DNA of 64,000 bases from Pseudomonas sp. R37(2017) (GTDB lineage: Bacteria > Pseudomonadota > Gammaproteobacteria > Pseudomonadales > Pseudomonadaceae), in contig NZ_NEHO01000002.1 of NCBI RefSeq assembly GCF_002113375.1, positions 434,001-498,000 of the forward strand. The letters run 5' to 3'. Positions 54,960 to 64,000 of the stretch are shown here, one piece after another (positions within the stretch are counted from its first letter, which is position 1; the number at the start of each line of letters is the position of its first letter). A program made the position numbers and the translations under genes. The notes below the pieces were generated by a model. That model saw only the letters and a program-made list of their open reading frames with translations, was not told the origin of the DNA and did no database searches.

Positions 54960-56819
54960 TCAGCGATTGCGAGTCAGAAGCGCTGGTTTTTCGCCGCGAG
55001 GACGGCTTGGCAATTGATCCAGTTGCTCAGGTGTCGGGAAGCGATCAGCCTTCGACTCCTTGTGCATGATCTTCGGTGCCGGGCTGCGCGGGTTCTGCAC
55101 GGCCGGCTCGGAGCGCGACTGGTCATCACGGGCCGGGCGGCGATTGCGCGAGTCGTCGCGACGGCCCTGGCCGTCACGTGGTGCACCGCTGCGAGAGCCA
55201 TTGCGCTTGCCCGGATTGCCAGTGTTGGTGCCATCGCTGTTGCGCGGACCGTTCTGGCGACCTTGTGGCTTGCCGGAGCGTGGCGCGCCGGAACCGGCAA
55301 CGTTGCCTTGAGCCGGGGCACCTGGACGGCGACCACGGCCTTGCGCCGGTTTCTGCAGCGGCACGTAGTCGACGCGGTTACCGAAGTTATCGATATCGTC
55401 GTCCAGGAACTCGTCCGGGGCGCGGTCAGCGGCGGCACGAGGAGGCTGCGACGGACGCTGTTCGCGAGCCGGAGTACCTTCGCGTGGTTTCTGCTGGCGG
55501 GCAGGACGTTCGCCGCGTTCACCTGCCGGTTTTTCCTTGCCCTTGTCTTTGCCTTTGTCCTTGCGGCCGCCACCGCTGCCGTTCGCACCCTCGCCGCGCG
55601 GGCCACGGGCATTGCGCGGGTTGCGCATGTCCGGACGTTCGCGCGCTTCAGGTTTCTCGGCTTCCACGGCGCTGGCATCGAAGCCCATCAGGTCGCCGTC
55701 GGCGATTTTCTGCTTGGTCATGCGTTCGATGCTTTTCAGCAGCTTTTCTTCATCCGGGGCCACCAGCGAGATCGCCTCGCCCGTACGACCGGCACGGCCA
55801 GTACGGCCGATACGGTGCACGTAGTCTTCATCGACGTTCGGCAGTTCGAAGTTGACCACGTGGGGCAACTGGTCGATGTCCAGGCCGCGGGCGGCGATAT
55901 CGGTGGCCACGAGGATGCGCACGGTACCGGCCTTGAAGTCGGCCAGGGCTTTGGTGCGGGCGTTCTGGCTCTTGTTGCCGTGGATCGCGACGGCGCTCAG
56001 GCCGTGTTTGTCCAGGTACTCGGCCAGGCGGTTGGCGCCATGCTTGGTGCGGGTGAACACCAGCACTTGTTCCCAGGCGCCGGCCGTGATCAGGTGGGCC
56101 AGCAAGGCACGCTTGTGGCTGGCGGGCAGACGGAATACGCGCTGTTCGATGCGCTCGACCGTGGTGTTCGGCGGCGTGACTTCGATGCGTTCCGGGTTGT
56201 GCAGCAGCTTGCCGGCGAGGTCGGTGATGTCCTTGGAGAAGGTCGCCGAGAACAACAGGTTCTGGCGTTTGGCCGGCAGTCGCGCCAGCACTTTCTTCAC
56301 GTCATGGACGAAGCCCATGTCGAGCATGCGGTCGGCTTCGTCCAGTACGAGGATTTCCACGTGGGACAGATCGACGCTGCCTTGGCCGGCCAGGTCGAGC
56401 AGGCGACCGGGGCAGGCCACCAGCACGTCTACGCCTCGGGCCATGGCCTGGACCTGCGGGTTCATGCCGACACCGCCAAAGATGCAGGCGCTGACGAACT
56501 TCAGGTCGCGGGCATAGACCTTGAAGCTGTCATGCACTTGCGCGGCGAGTTCGCGAGTCGGGGTCAGGACCAGTACGCGCGGCTGGCGCGGGCCGTGACG
56601 CTGGGACTTGTCCGGGTGACCATTGGGGAACAACCGCTCCAGGATCGGAAGGGCGAAACCGCCGGTTTTACCAGTACCTGTCTGCGCCGCAACCATCAGG
56701 TCGCGACCTTGCAACACGGCGGGAATGGCCCGCTGTTGCACCGGAGTAGGCTCGGTATAGCCCGCCGCCTCGATGGCGCGGACCAAAGCCTCGGAGAGAC
56801 CGAGGGAAGCAAAGGACAT
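54960..56819 (-). CDS. rhlE: DEAD-box RNA helicase, RhlE type
   Basis: From the ATG at 56819 ([18 protein letters not shown]) it is 619 residues. Helicase motifs are complete: Q motif with TPVQQRAIP, Walker [34 protein letters not shown], and C-terminal [10 protein letters not shown]. After about residue 390 comes a long disordered Arg/Gly/Pro/Lys-rich tail that likely binds RNA and may promote condensates. RhlE proteins remodel RNA and assist ribosome assembly and decay, often at low temperature. An in-frame ATG 33 bp upstream exists but lacks family similarity. Confidence 0.94.
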   Translation of the reverse strand: MSFASLGLSEALVRAIEAAGYTEPTPVQQRAIPAVLQGRDLMVAAQTGTGKTGGFALPILERLFPNGHPDKSQRHGPRQPRVLVLTPTRELAAQVHDSFKVYARDLKFVSACIFGGVGMNPQVQAMARGVDVLVACPGRLLDLAGQGSVDLSHVEILVLDEADRMLDMGFVHDVKKVLARLPAKRQNLLFSATFSKDITDLAGKLLHNPERIEVTPPNTTVERIEQRVFRLPASHKRALLAHLITAGAWEQVLVFTRTKHGANRLAEYLDKHGLSAVAIHGNKSQNARTKALADFKAGTVRILVATDIAARGLDIDQLPHVVNFELPNVDEDYVHRIGRTGRAGRTGEAISLVAPDEEKLLKSIERMTKQKIADGDLMGFDASAVEAEKPEARERPDMRNPRNARGPRGEGANGSGGGRKDKGKDKGKEKPAGERGERPARQQKPREGTPAREQRPSQPPRAAADRAPDEFLDDDIDNFGNRVDYVPLQKPAQGRGRRPGAPAQGNVAGSGAPRSGKPQGRQNGPRNSDGTNTGNPGKRNGSRSGAPRDGQGRRDDSRNRRPARDDQSRSEPAVQNPRSPAPKIMHKESKADRFPTPEQLDQLPSRPRGEKPALLTRNR

Positions 56820-57041
56820 GAGAAATCCTGTTTTAGTTAGGGCTTGGCCCATTGGGAGTCTTGCCTGGCGCGAATGGCGTTCAAGAGGACGCTATCCCGT
56901 CCGGTCCTGCTGGGTCTCGAAGGCTCGTCTGCAAGCGTTCGCGCGGGCTGAAAGCTGCGCAGTAACGGGGTTGAGATGCCTTTAGCGATTCCGAGCGTTC
57001 GGGCGTGAGCCTGGCGGGAAGGCCGGAGTATAACAGAGCAA

Positions 57042-57857
57042 TCACTGCGCGCCGCTTTCCTGCTGCTCAACGGTTTTTTCCGTGGCGGCCGTGGTCTTTT
57101 CAGCCTTCATGCTGACGCTCGGTTCCGCGCCATAGCGAGCACTCAGTTCAGCATAGGCAGGTTCGCGCTTGAAACGTTTGAGTTCGGCGCCGAAACGCTG
57201 CACCAGCAGATCCATGCCTGCATTGCGCCGCACCGCGAGAAACTGGCTTTGCTGGCTGATGACCGTGGGGTTTTCAGTGATCTTGTCGCGGATGCCCAGT
57301 TCATCGAGCAAATGCTGGCCGACCCGGCGGTCGGTGATCAGCAGGTCAATGCGCCCGCGGACCAGTTTGCCGAAGTTCGCTTCATGGGTGGGGGCTGGCT
57401 CCCGGGCGAACAGCGTCGAATCACTGAAGTCCTTGCTGTACAGGTAACCCGGCGAGGTGCCGATGGTCAGGCCGCGCAAGTCTTCGAGGGTGCGAAACGG
57501 ATGGGGCCGTTCATTGGCGTAGAACATCACGAACTGGACTTCAGACAGGGGTTCGCTGGGGTAGAGCAGGGTCGCATCACGCTCGTCGCTGTGAAAAATG
57601 TCCAGTGCACCGTCGGCCTGGCCCGACTCGAGCATCGACAGGCAGCGTTTCCAAGGCAGGAACTGCCACTCCACGTCAATGCCCAGGCGCTTGAAGACAA
57701 TGGCGGTGGTTTCGTAGTCCAGGCCCAGTGATTTGCCGTTGTCTTCGTACACATAAGGCGCCCACGGTTCTGTGACAATGCGCAACTTCTCGCCCCGGGC
57801 GGCGAAGCTCAGGCAAGCGAAGACAAGCAAGGCGATTAACTGCGTGATCAAAGGCAT
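57042..57857 (-). CDS. Periplasmic solute-binding protein, SBP family 3
   Basis: The 271-residue protein has a signal peptide (residues 1-20) and an SBP family 3 body: LRIVTEPWAPYVYEDNGKSLGLDYETTAIVFKRLGIDVEWQFLPWKRCLSMLESGQADGALDIF. The last 30 residues are a Lys/Glu/Thr-rich tail. No transporter genes are nearby. It resembles the orphan polar amino-acid binding proteins common in Pseudomonas, which may have sensing roles. The ligand is unknown. Confidence 0.85.
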   Translation of the reverse strand: MPLITQLIALLVFACLSFAARGEKLRIVTEPWAPYVYEDNGKSLGLDYETTAIVFKRLGIDVEWQFLPWKRCLSMLESGQADGALDIFHSDERDATLLYPSEPLSEVQFVMFYANERPHPFRTLEDLRGLTIGTSPGYLYSKDFSDSTLFAREPAPTHEANFGKLVRGRIDLLITDRRVGQHLLDELGIRDKITENPTVISQQSQFLAVRRNAGMDLLVQRFGAELKRFKREPAYAELSARYGAEPSVSMKAEKTTAATEKTVEQQESGAQ

Positions 57858-57953
57858 GGGCTGAGATTACGACGAGAAACCGGAAAGAGCCAGAAACTGA
57901 CCGCAGATGCTCTAAGTCCGTGGATTGCCGCACATTAACAGTGCATTGAAAGC

Positions 57954-58013
57954 AAAAAGATCGCAGCCCGGGAAAGCTCCCGCAGGAGCTGTCGAAGGAT
58001 GCGATCTTTTTTT
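57954..58013. terminator. Terminator-like hairpin downstream of metF
   Basis: AAAAAGATCGCA at the left pairs with TGCGATCTTTTTTT at the right; an inner hairpin AGCTCC / GGAGCT lies in the loop. The T-tracts face both ways, so it can end metF transcripts leftward. Confidence 0.85.
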
Positions 58014-58021
58014 GGCCTGGC

Positions 58022-58070
58022 AGCTTTCAGCTTGAAGCTTGAAGCTTGAAGCTTGAAGCTTGTAGCTGCT
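58022..58070. repeat. Tandem GCTTGAA heptamer array
   Basis: Four perfect copies of GCTTGAA in a row, then GCTTGTAGCT, directly abutting the metF stop. Same sequence family as the repeats near gshB and upstream of ahcY. Tandem heptamers can change in copy number by slippage. Confidence 0.88.
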
Positions 58071-58916
58071 TCAGCGCGGCAACTTCAGGTTATTCCACAC
58101 CGCCAGGCTCGCTTCAGCCTGGTTCAGTGTGTAGAAGTGCAGCCCTGGAGCACCGCCCTGCAGCAGTTGTTCGCACATTTCGGTGATGACCTGTTCGCCA
58201 AAGCGCTGAATGCTCTGGGTGTCGTCGCCGTAGGCTTCCAGTTGCTTGCGGATCCAGCGTGGGATTTCCGCGCCGCAGGCATCGGAGAAGCGCGCCAGTT
58301 TGCTGTAGTTGGTGATCGGCATGATGCCCGGCACGATCGGGATGTTCACGCCCAGCGCCCGTACGCGTTCCACGAAGTAGAAATAGCAGTCGGCGTTGAA
58401 GAAATACTGGGTGATCGCACTGTCGGCGCCGGCATTGGCCTTGCGCACGAAGTTGGCGACATCGTATTCGAAGTTGCGCGCTTGCGGATGCATTTCCGGG
58501 TAAGCGGCGACTTCGATGTGGAAATGATCGCCGGTTTCTTCACGAATGAATTCCACCAGGTCATTGGCGTGGCGCAATTCGCCACTGGCCATGCCCATGC
58601 CCGAAGGCAGGTCACCGCGCAAGGCGACAATGCGCTTGATGCCGGCGGCCTTGTACTGGGCCAGCAGGCCGCGCAAGTCGTCCTTGCTGTCACCCACGCA
58701 GGACAGGTGCGGAGCAGCAGGGATTTTGACTTCGCTTTCGAGCTGCAACACGGTGTTGAGCGTGCGGTCACGGGTCGAACCGCCGGCGCCGTAGGTGCAG
58801 GAGAAGAAGTCGGGGTTGTAGGTGGCCAGCTGGCGAGCAGTGGCGAGCAGCTTTTCATGCCCAGCATCGGTCTTCGTAGGGAAGAACTCGAAGCTGTAGC
58901 GACGATCTTGGGACAT
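58071..58916 (-). CDS. metF: 5,10-methylenetetrahydrofolate reductase
   Basis: MetF supplies 5-methyltetrahydrofolate for methionine synthesis, using FAD and NADH. The 281-residue barrel begins with FEFFPTKTDAG, containing the catalytic Glu. It shows CVGDSKDDL, ALRGDLPSG and ITQYFFNADCYFYFVER. It lies downstream of ahcY in the same direction with a REPIN between, so both may be expressed from the riboswitch-controlled promoter. Confidence 0.97.
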   Translation of the reverse strand: MSQDRRYSFEFFPTKTDAGHEKLLATARQLATYNPDFFSCTYGAGGSTRDRTLNTVLQLESEVKIPAAPHLSCVGDSKDDLRGLLAQYKAAGIKRIVALRGDLPSGMGMASGELRHANDLVEFIREETGDHFHIEVAAYPEMHPQARNFEYDVANFVRKANAGADSAITQYFFNADCYFYFVERVRALGVNIPIVPGIMPITNYSKLARFSDACGAEIPRWIRKQLEAYGDDTQSIQRFGEQVITEMCEQLLQGGAPGLHFYTLNQAEASLAVWNNLKLPR

Positions 58917-58956
58917 GGGAATACCCTTGGAAGCGCGTAAGGCGGATGTCGCTCCC

Positions 58957-59058
58957 CTGTAGGAGCGAGCATGCTCGCGATGGAGGTCAACGATGACGCG
59001 GGCTGTCTGATTGCCCGTGTCGCCTGTTCTTCCATCGCGAGCTTGCTCGCTCCTACAG
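58957..59058. repeat. REPIN (TGTAGGAGC type, 102 bp)
   Basis: Arms CTGTAGGAGCGAGCATGCTC and the mirror GAGCTTGCTCGCTCCTACAG enclose an interior beginning GCGATGGAGGTCAACGATGA. The interior is closely related to those of the copies in chpA and at 61213, defining one subfamily with conserved interiors. It lies between ahcY and metF. Confidence 0.93.
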
Positions 59059-59075
59059 GGAGAGCAGCTGGCCGA

Positions 59076-60753
<1,678 letters not shown>

Positions 60754-60799
60754 GGGGCAAACCTCACTCCAACAGCGCCTAAATTCACCGGAGCCCCCT

Positions 60800-61204
60800 A
60801 TGAATTTCCACACCCGCAAATGGGTAAAACCCGAAGACCTCAACCCTAACGGCACGTTGTTCGGTGGCAGCCTGCTGCGCTGGATCGACGAAGAGGCGGC
60901 GATCTACGCCATCGTCCAGTTGGGCAATCAGCGCGTGGTCACCAAGTACATTTCCGAAATCAATTTCGTCAGCGCCTCGCGCCAGGGCGACATCATCGAA
61001 CTGGGTATCACGGCTACCGAGTTTGGCCGCACCTCGATCACACTGACGTGCGAAGTGCGCAACAAAATCACCCGCAAGAGCATCCTCACCGTTGAAAAAA
61101 TGGTGTTCGTCAACCTCGGCGAAGACGGCTTGCCGGCGCCTCATGGCCGGACCGAGATCAAGTACGTCAAGGATCAGTTCAAGGATGACGCCGGCGTCGA
61201 ATGA
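60800..61204 (+). CDS. Acyl-CoA thioesterase, hotdog fold (YciA-like)
   Basis: The 134-residue protein has the hotdog thioesterase motifs: NPNGTLFGGSLLRWIDEEAAI with the catalytic Asp, then VTKYISEINFVSASRQGDIIELG. YciA-type enzymes hydrolyse a range of acyl-CoAs and form hexamers. It stands alone between divergent ahcY and the downstream transporter. Confidence 0.92.
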   Translation: MNFHTRKWVKPEDLNPNGTLFGGSLLRWIDEEAAIYAIVQLGNQRVVTKYISEINFVSASRQGDIIELGITATEFGRTSITLTCEVRNKITRKSILTVEKMVFVNLGEDGLPAPHGRTEIKYVKDQFKDDAGVE

Positions 61205-61212
61205 AGCAAGAC

Positions 61213-61313
61213 CTGTAGGAGCGAGCATGCTCGCGATGGTCGTTAACGATAACGCGGGGTGCCTGAATGCCCGTGTTGTCTGGGCCACCATCGCGAGCAT
61301 GCTCGCTCCTACG
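61213..61313. repeat. REPIN (TGTAGGAGC type, 101 bp)
   Basis: Arms CTGTAGGAGCGAGCATGC and the mirror GCATGCTCGCTCCTACGG; the last bases read CTACGG rather than CTACAG. The interior begins GCGATGGTCGTTAACGATAA, similar to the copies in chpA and beside metF. It lies between the thioesterase and transporter genes. Confidence 0.92.
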
Positions 61314-61344
61314 GGAATCGTGTAGACAACCAAAGGAGTGTGCC

Positions 61345-62178
61345 GTGCTTGCGACGGCGTTGGTGTTGGTGGCGGCGCTGTTGCACGCGGCGTGGAATAC
61401 CCTGATCAAGTTCAGTGCGGAGCGTCTGTTGGTGGTGGCCTGCATGGACAGTGTGGCGTTGCTGTTTGTCGCGCTGATGTTGCCATTCTTGAGTGTGCCG
61501 CCACTGGAAATCTGGCCGTGGATCCTCGCATCGGCGGCGTTCGAGTTGCTCTATCGCTATTTACTGATCCAGGCCTATCGGGTCGGCGACCTCGGGTTGG
61601 TCTATCCCTTGATGCGCGGGCTGTCACCCTTGGTGGTGCTGGCGCTGACACTGATCTTTGCCGGGGAAGTGCTGACCCATCAACAGATTTTCGGCATCCT
61701 GCTGATTCCGTTCGGCATGCTGTGCCTGCTCTGGCAGGGCGGCGGCGGTGCGCGTTTGCCATGGTCGATGCTGCCGGTGGTGGCATTGATCGGCCTGTGC
61801 ATCGGTTGCTACACCTACATCGACGGGCAGGCATTGCGGCGCTGGTCCCATCCTCTGGATTACCTGGTCTGGGTCACCCTGCTCAGTGCCTGGCCGTTTC
61901 CGTTGTTGGCATGGGTACGCAAGCGACCCGCGTTCATGCTGTTCTGGCGCGAGCAGTGGCGGTTGGGCCTGGCGGTCGGGTTTTGTGTGTTGTTCAGCTA
62001 CGCTCTGGTGCTGTGGGCGATGCAATTGGGCTCGATTGCAGAAGCGGCAGCGTTGCGCGAGATCAGCGTAATTCTGGTGGTACTGTTTGGCATGCGTTAC
62101 CTCAAAGAACCTTTTGGCGGGCCGCGCCTCCTGGCCTGTGGGCTGGTGCTGATTGGCATTTTGGTGATGAAGCTTTGA
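61345..62178 (+). CDS. EamA/DMT-superfamily transporter
   Basis: The 277-residue protein has about ten hydrophobic segments and two EamA-type halves. It starts LATALVLVAALLHAAWNTLIKFS, the usual DMT opening, and the second half includes EAAALREISVILVVLFGMRYLKEPFGG. The GTG at 61345 has AAGGAG six bases upstream; the upstream frame runs into a REPIN. The substrate is unknown. Confidence 0.88.
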   Translation: MLATALVLVAALLHAAWNTLIKFSAERLLVVACMDSVALLFVALMLPFLSVPPLEIWPWILASAAFELLYRYLLIQAYRVGDLGLVYPLMRGLSPLVVLALTLIFAGEVLTHQQIFGILLIPFGMLCLLWQGGGGARLPWSMLPVVALIGLCIGCYTYIDGQALRRWSHPLDYLVWVTLLSAWPFPLLAWVRKRPAFMLFWREQWRLGLAVGFCVLFSYALVLWAMQLGSIAEAAALREISVILVVLFGMRYLKEPFGGPRLLACGLVLIGILVMKL

Positions 62179-62227
62179 TCGCCGTTGATGGATTCGATTT
62201 TCTTTAACTTGAAAAAGGGACTGCGTA

Positions 62228-62611
62228 ATGACGGTTGCTCTGTGGTGCATTTTGATTGCGATCTTCCTGCCGTACCTGTGCACGGGCGTTGCGAAGATCA
62301 GTGGCGGGTACCGACTGAAAGACAATCATGATCCGCGAGGGTTTCTCGATTCCCTGGAAGGTTTGGGCAAGCGCGCGAACGCGGCGCAGCTGAACAGTTT
62401 TGAGGTGACGCCGGCCTTTGCGGCCGCGGTGATCGTAGCGCACCTGGCGGGCAACGCCGAATTGGTGACCATCAATGTGTTGTCGGTGTTGTTCATTACC
62501 AGCCGTTTGCTTTACATCATTTTCTATCTGACGGACCTGGCGGTGCTTCGCTCGTTGATGTGGTTCGTGGGGATGGGGCTGATTGTGAGTTTCTTTGTGG
62601 TGTCGGCCTGA
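62228..62611 (+). CDS. MAPEG family membrane protein
   Basis: The 127-residue protein has four hydrophobic segments and the MAPEG-like region LGKRANAAQLNSFEVTPAFAAAVIVAHLAG followed by SRLLYIIFYLTDL. Bacterial members of this family are of uncertain function; some use glutathione. It begins 49 bp after the transporter gene with a ribosome site near AAAAAGGG. Confidence 0.85.
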   Translation: MTVALWCILIAIFLPYLCTGVAKISGGYRLKDNHDPRGFLDSLEGLGKRANAAQLNSFEVTPAFAAAVIVAHLAGNAELVTINVLSVLFITSRLLYIIFYLTDLAVLRSLMWFVGMGLIVSFFVVSA

Positions 62612-62657
62612 CAGATCACCGGGGTTTTCGCTGGCCTCTTCGTCGGAACGCCGCCCG

Positions 62658-62725
62658 GAGCAGGTCGAATCGTCGCTCCCACAGGTTTTGCACAATCCCT
62701 GTGGGAGCAACGATTCGACTTGCTC
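62658..62725. repeat. Divergent REPIN-like inverted repeat
   Basis: Arms GAGCAGGTCGAATCGTCGCTCCCACAGG (left) and CCTGTGGGAGCAACGATTCGACTTGCTC (right). The outer GTGGGAGC core is shared with other REPs but the inner palindrome is CGAATCGT/ACGATTCG instead of GAGCCTGCTC. The two arms remain mostly complementary, so the unit has changed in a matched way. Confidence 0.8.
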
Positions 62726-62755
62726 GCGATAGCTATCCAACGGTCAACATTGGTT

Positions 62756-63940
62756 TCAAGGCTTGGTCTTCTCGGCATCCGCCACCTGCGGTACTTGCGG
62801 CAACGTCGCACCTTTGGGCCAGAGCATCCAGATCTGGCCCTGCTGTTTCATGTCCCCGGCCAGTTGCCCGGCCGCATCTCCGGTACCCCAGAACAGGTCT
62901 GCCCGCACCTCGCCGGCAATTGCACCGCCGGTGTCTTGAGCCGCCACCGGTCGAACCAGCGCGGTACCGTCCGGCCTGGTCGTGGACAGCCACAACAGGC
63001 TGCCCAGCGGGATCACCTTGCGATCCACCGCCGCACTGTAACCAGCGGTCAACGGTACGTTCAGCGAGCCGCGCGGGCCTTCGTTGCTGTCCGGGTTGCG
63101 GGTGAAGAACACATAGCTGGGGTTGCTGCCGAGCAGTTCGGGAATCCGCGACGGATTGGCCTTGGCCCAGGTACTGATGGCGCCCATGGTCACGTCTTCT
63201 TTTTTCAGCTCGCCCTGTTCCACCAGCCAGCGACCGATCGGCCGATACGGATGGCCGTTCTGGTCGGCGTAAGCAATGCGCAGCTGGCGGCCATTGTCGA
63301 GTTGGATGCGACCCGAACCCTGGATTTGCAGGAACTGCAGGTTCATTGGATCGGTGAGCCAGGCCACGACCGGTGCCTTGACCCCTTTGCTTTCGATGGT
63401 TGCCGCATCGTCGTACGGCTTGAGCACGCGACCTTCAAGTCGACCGCGCAGGCGTTTGCCCTTGAGTTCCGGGTAGATGCTGTCGAGGGCGACGATGATC
63501 ATGTCCTCGGGAACGCCATAGACCGGGACATTGGCAGCGCTGGTCTGGGTCAGGCTCCCGGGATAGACCGGCTCGTAGTAGCCGGTGATCAAGCCATTGG
63601 GGTTGTCGTTGGCGGCGCGCAGGCCATAGACATCGAGGTTCTGCTTGAGGAAGCCACGAATGTCGCTGGCAGTCTGCGGCACGTTGGTCGCCGCTGCACA
63701 GGTGCCGCCCCAGACCGGGTCGGCCTTGAGTCGGGTGCAGGCGCTGCGCCACGAACCGAAACCGGCGACCAGATCAGTGTCGGACACTGCTGGCAGCGCT
63801 TCCCATGTGGCGCTGGAGTAGGTAGCCAGGGCATGGGTTTTCGGTTGTTGATTGTCGCCACCGGTGCAGCCCGCGAGCAGGGCAACCATCGGCAGGGTCC
63901 AGGCCAGGCTGTGACGCCATGCCTTGAAACGGCTGTTCAT
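62756..63940 (-). CDS. mltA: Membrane-bound lytic murein transglycosylase A
   Basis: MltA cleaves peptidoglycan glycan strands from the outer membrane with 1,6-anhydro product formation. The 394-residue protein has a lipoprotein signal ending LPMVALLAGC, an MltA barrel (GLITGYYEPVYPGSL) and a C-terminal 3D domain with PVAAQDTGGAIAGEVRADLFWGTGDAA, which holds the catalytic Asp. The ATG at 63940 starts the signal; the frame extends upstream without similarity. The 60 bp to the window end hold no gene. Confidence 0.95.
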   Translation of the reverse strand: MNSRFKAWRHSLAWTLPMVALLAGCTGGDNQQPKTHALATYSSATWEALPAVSDTDLVAGFGSWRSACTRLKADPVWGGTCAAATNVPQTASDIRGFLKQNLDVYGLRAANDNPNGLITGYYEPVYPGSLTQTSAANVPVYGVPEDMIIVALDSIYPELKGKRLRGRLEGRVLKPYDDAATIESKGVKAPVVAWLTDPMNLQFLQIQGSGRIQLDNGRQLRIAYADQNGHPYRPIGRWLVEQGELKKEDVTMGAISTWAKANPSRIPELLGSNPSYVFFTRNPDSNEGPRGSLNVPLTAGYSAAVDRKVIPLGSLLWLSTTRPDGTALVRPVAAQDTGGAIAGEVRADLFWGTGDAAGQLAGDMKQQGQIWMLWPKGATLPQVPQVADAEKTKP

Positions 63941-64000
63941 GGAGTGATTCCTTTGTCGGTTGCCTGAGTGCTCCATGCGCTCATGCAACCCATATTGATA

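Noticed and set aside
54906..56840. A 644-codon plus-strand open frame opposite rhlE
   Set aside because: It mirrors the helicase gene, has Ala/Arg/Val/Gly-rich composition without motifs, and its start falls in the terminator hairpin.

Overview
The window looks like chromosomal DNA from a member of the Pseudomonas fluorescens group. Gene content and order (ftsYEX-rpoH, thiS-thiG-trmB, yggS-proC-yggT, algH-ruvX-pyrR-pyrB-pyrC', pilGHIJ-chpA, an mdc malonate decarboxylase cluster, ahcY-metF behind a SAH riboswitch) are pseudomonad-like. Base composition is GC-rich with strong third-position GC. The intergenic spaces are full of the short palindromic REP/REPIN sequences (TGTGGGAGCGAGCCTGCTCGCGA and the TGTAGGAGC variant) typical of that group. 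I saw no tRNA, rRNA, transposase, prophage or CRISPR array.

Layout. 1-5.7 kb: an M16 peptidase (cut by the window edge) divergent from ftsY-ftsE-ftsX-rpoH. 5.9-9.1 kb: mtgA, a DUF423 membrane protein, thiS, thiG and trmB. 9.1-16.0 kb, all leftward: yggS-proC-yggT-DUF167, then metXS-metW-DUF4426-rdgB-hemW-DUF3392. 16.1-18.6 kb: pilT, an NlpC/P60 hydrolase and a double TM2 protein. 18.7-24.6 kb, leftward: gshB, tonB, algH, ruvX, pyrR, pyrB and the inactive dihydroorotase homologue pyrC'. 25.0-35.1 kb: the Pil-Chp chemosensory system (pilG, pilH, pilI, pilJ, chpA, chpC) without pilK or chpB. 35.3-43.6 kb: mdcABCDEGH-mdcLM with a convergent mdcR. 43.7-48.0 kb: a hemolysin III-type protein and a LysR / D-amino-acid dehydrogenase-like / RidA / solute-binding-protein module. 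48.1-52.3 kb: rsmE, bioA and an exported amine oxidase with a Lys/Ala/Pro tail. 52.3-53.45 kb: a small AT-rich island carrying a lipoprotein and a B-lectin protein, bracketed by two copies of the amine-oxidase 3' end plus terminator. 53.6-57.9 kb: cytochrome b561, YceI, an RhlE-type helicase and a solute-binding protein. 58.0-60.7 kb: metF and ahcY behind the riboswitch. 60.8-64 kb: a thioesterase, a DMT transporter, a MAPEG-like protein and mltA.

How they work together. The best-defined systems are the methionine/SAM cycle (metXS-metW, metF, ahcY), pyrimidine synthesis (pyrR-pyrB-pyrC'), twitching or surface-sensing control (Pil-Chp plus PilT), malonate use (mdc), and cell division/heat shock (ftsYEX-rpoH).

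The most unusual things seen are: (i) a complete 102-bp REPIN sitting in frame inside the chpA coding sequence, translated as about 34 extra residues; (ii) the lectin/lipoprotein island between diverged copies of the amine oxidase gene end; (iii) the reduced Pil-Chp gene set; (iv) a gshB C-terminus encoded by an AGCTTGAAG-type repeat. All functional statements rest on reading motifs by eye; no database search was run.
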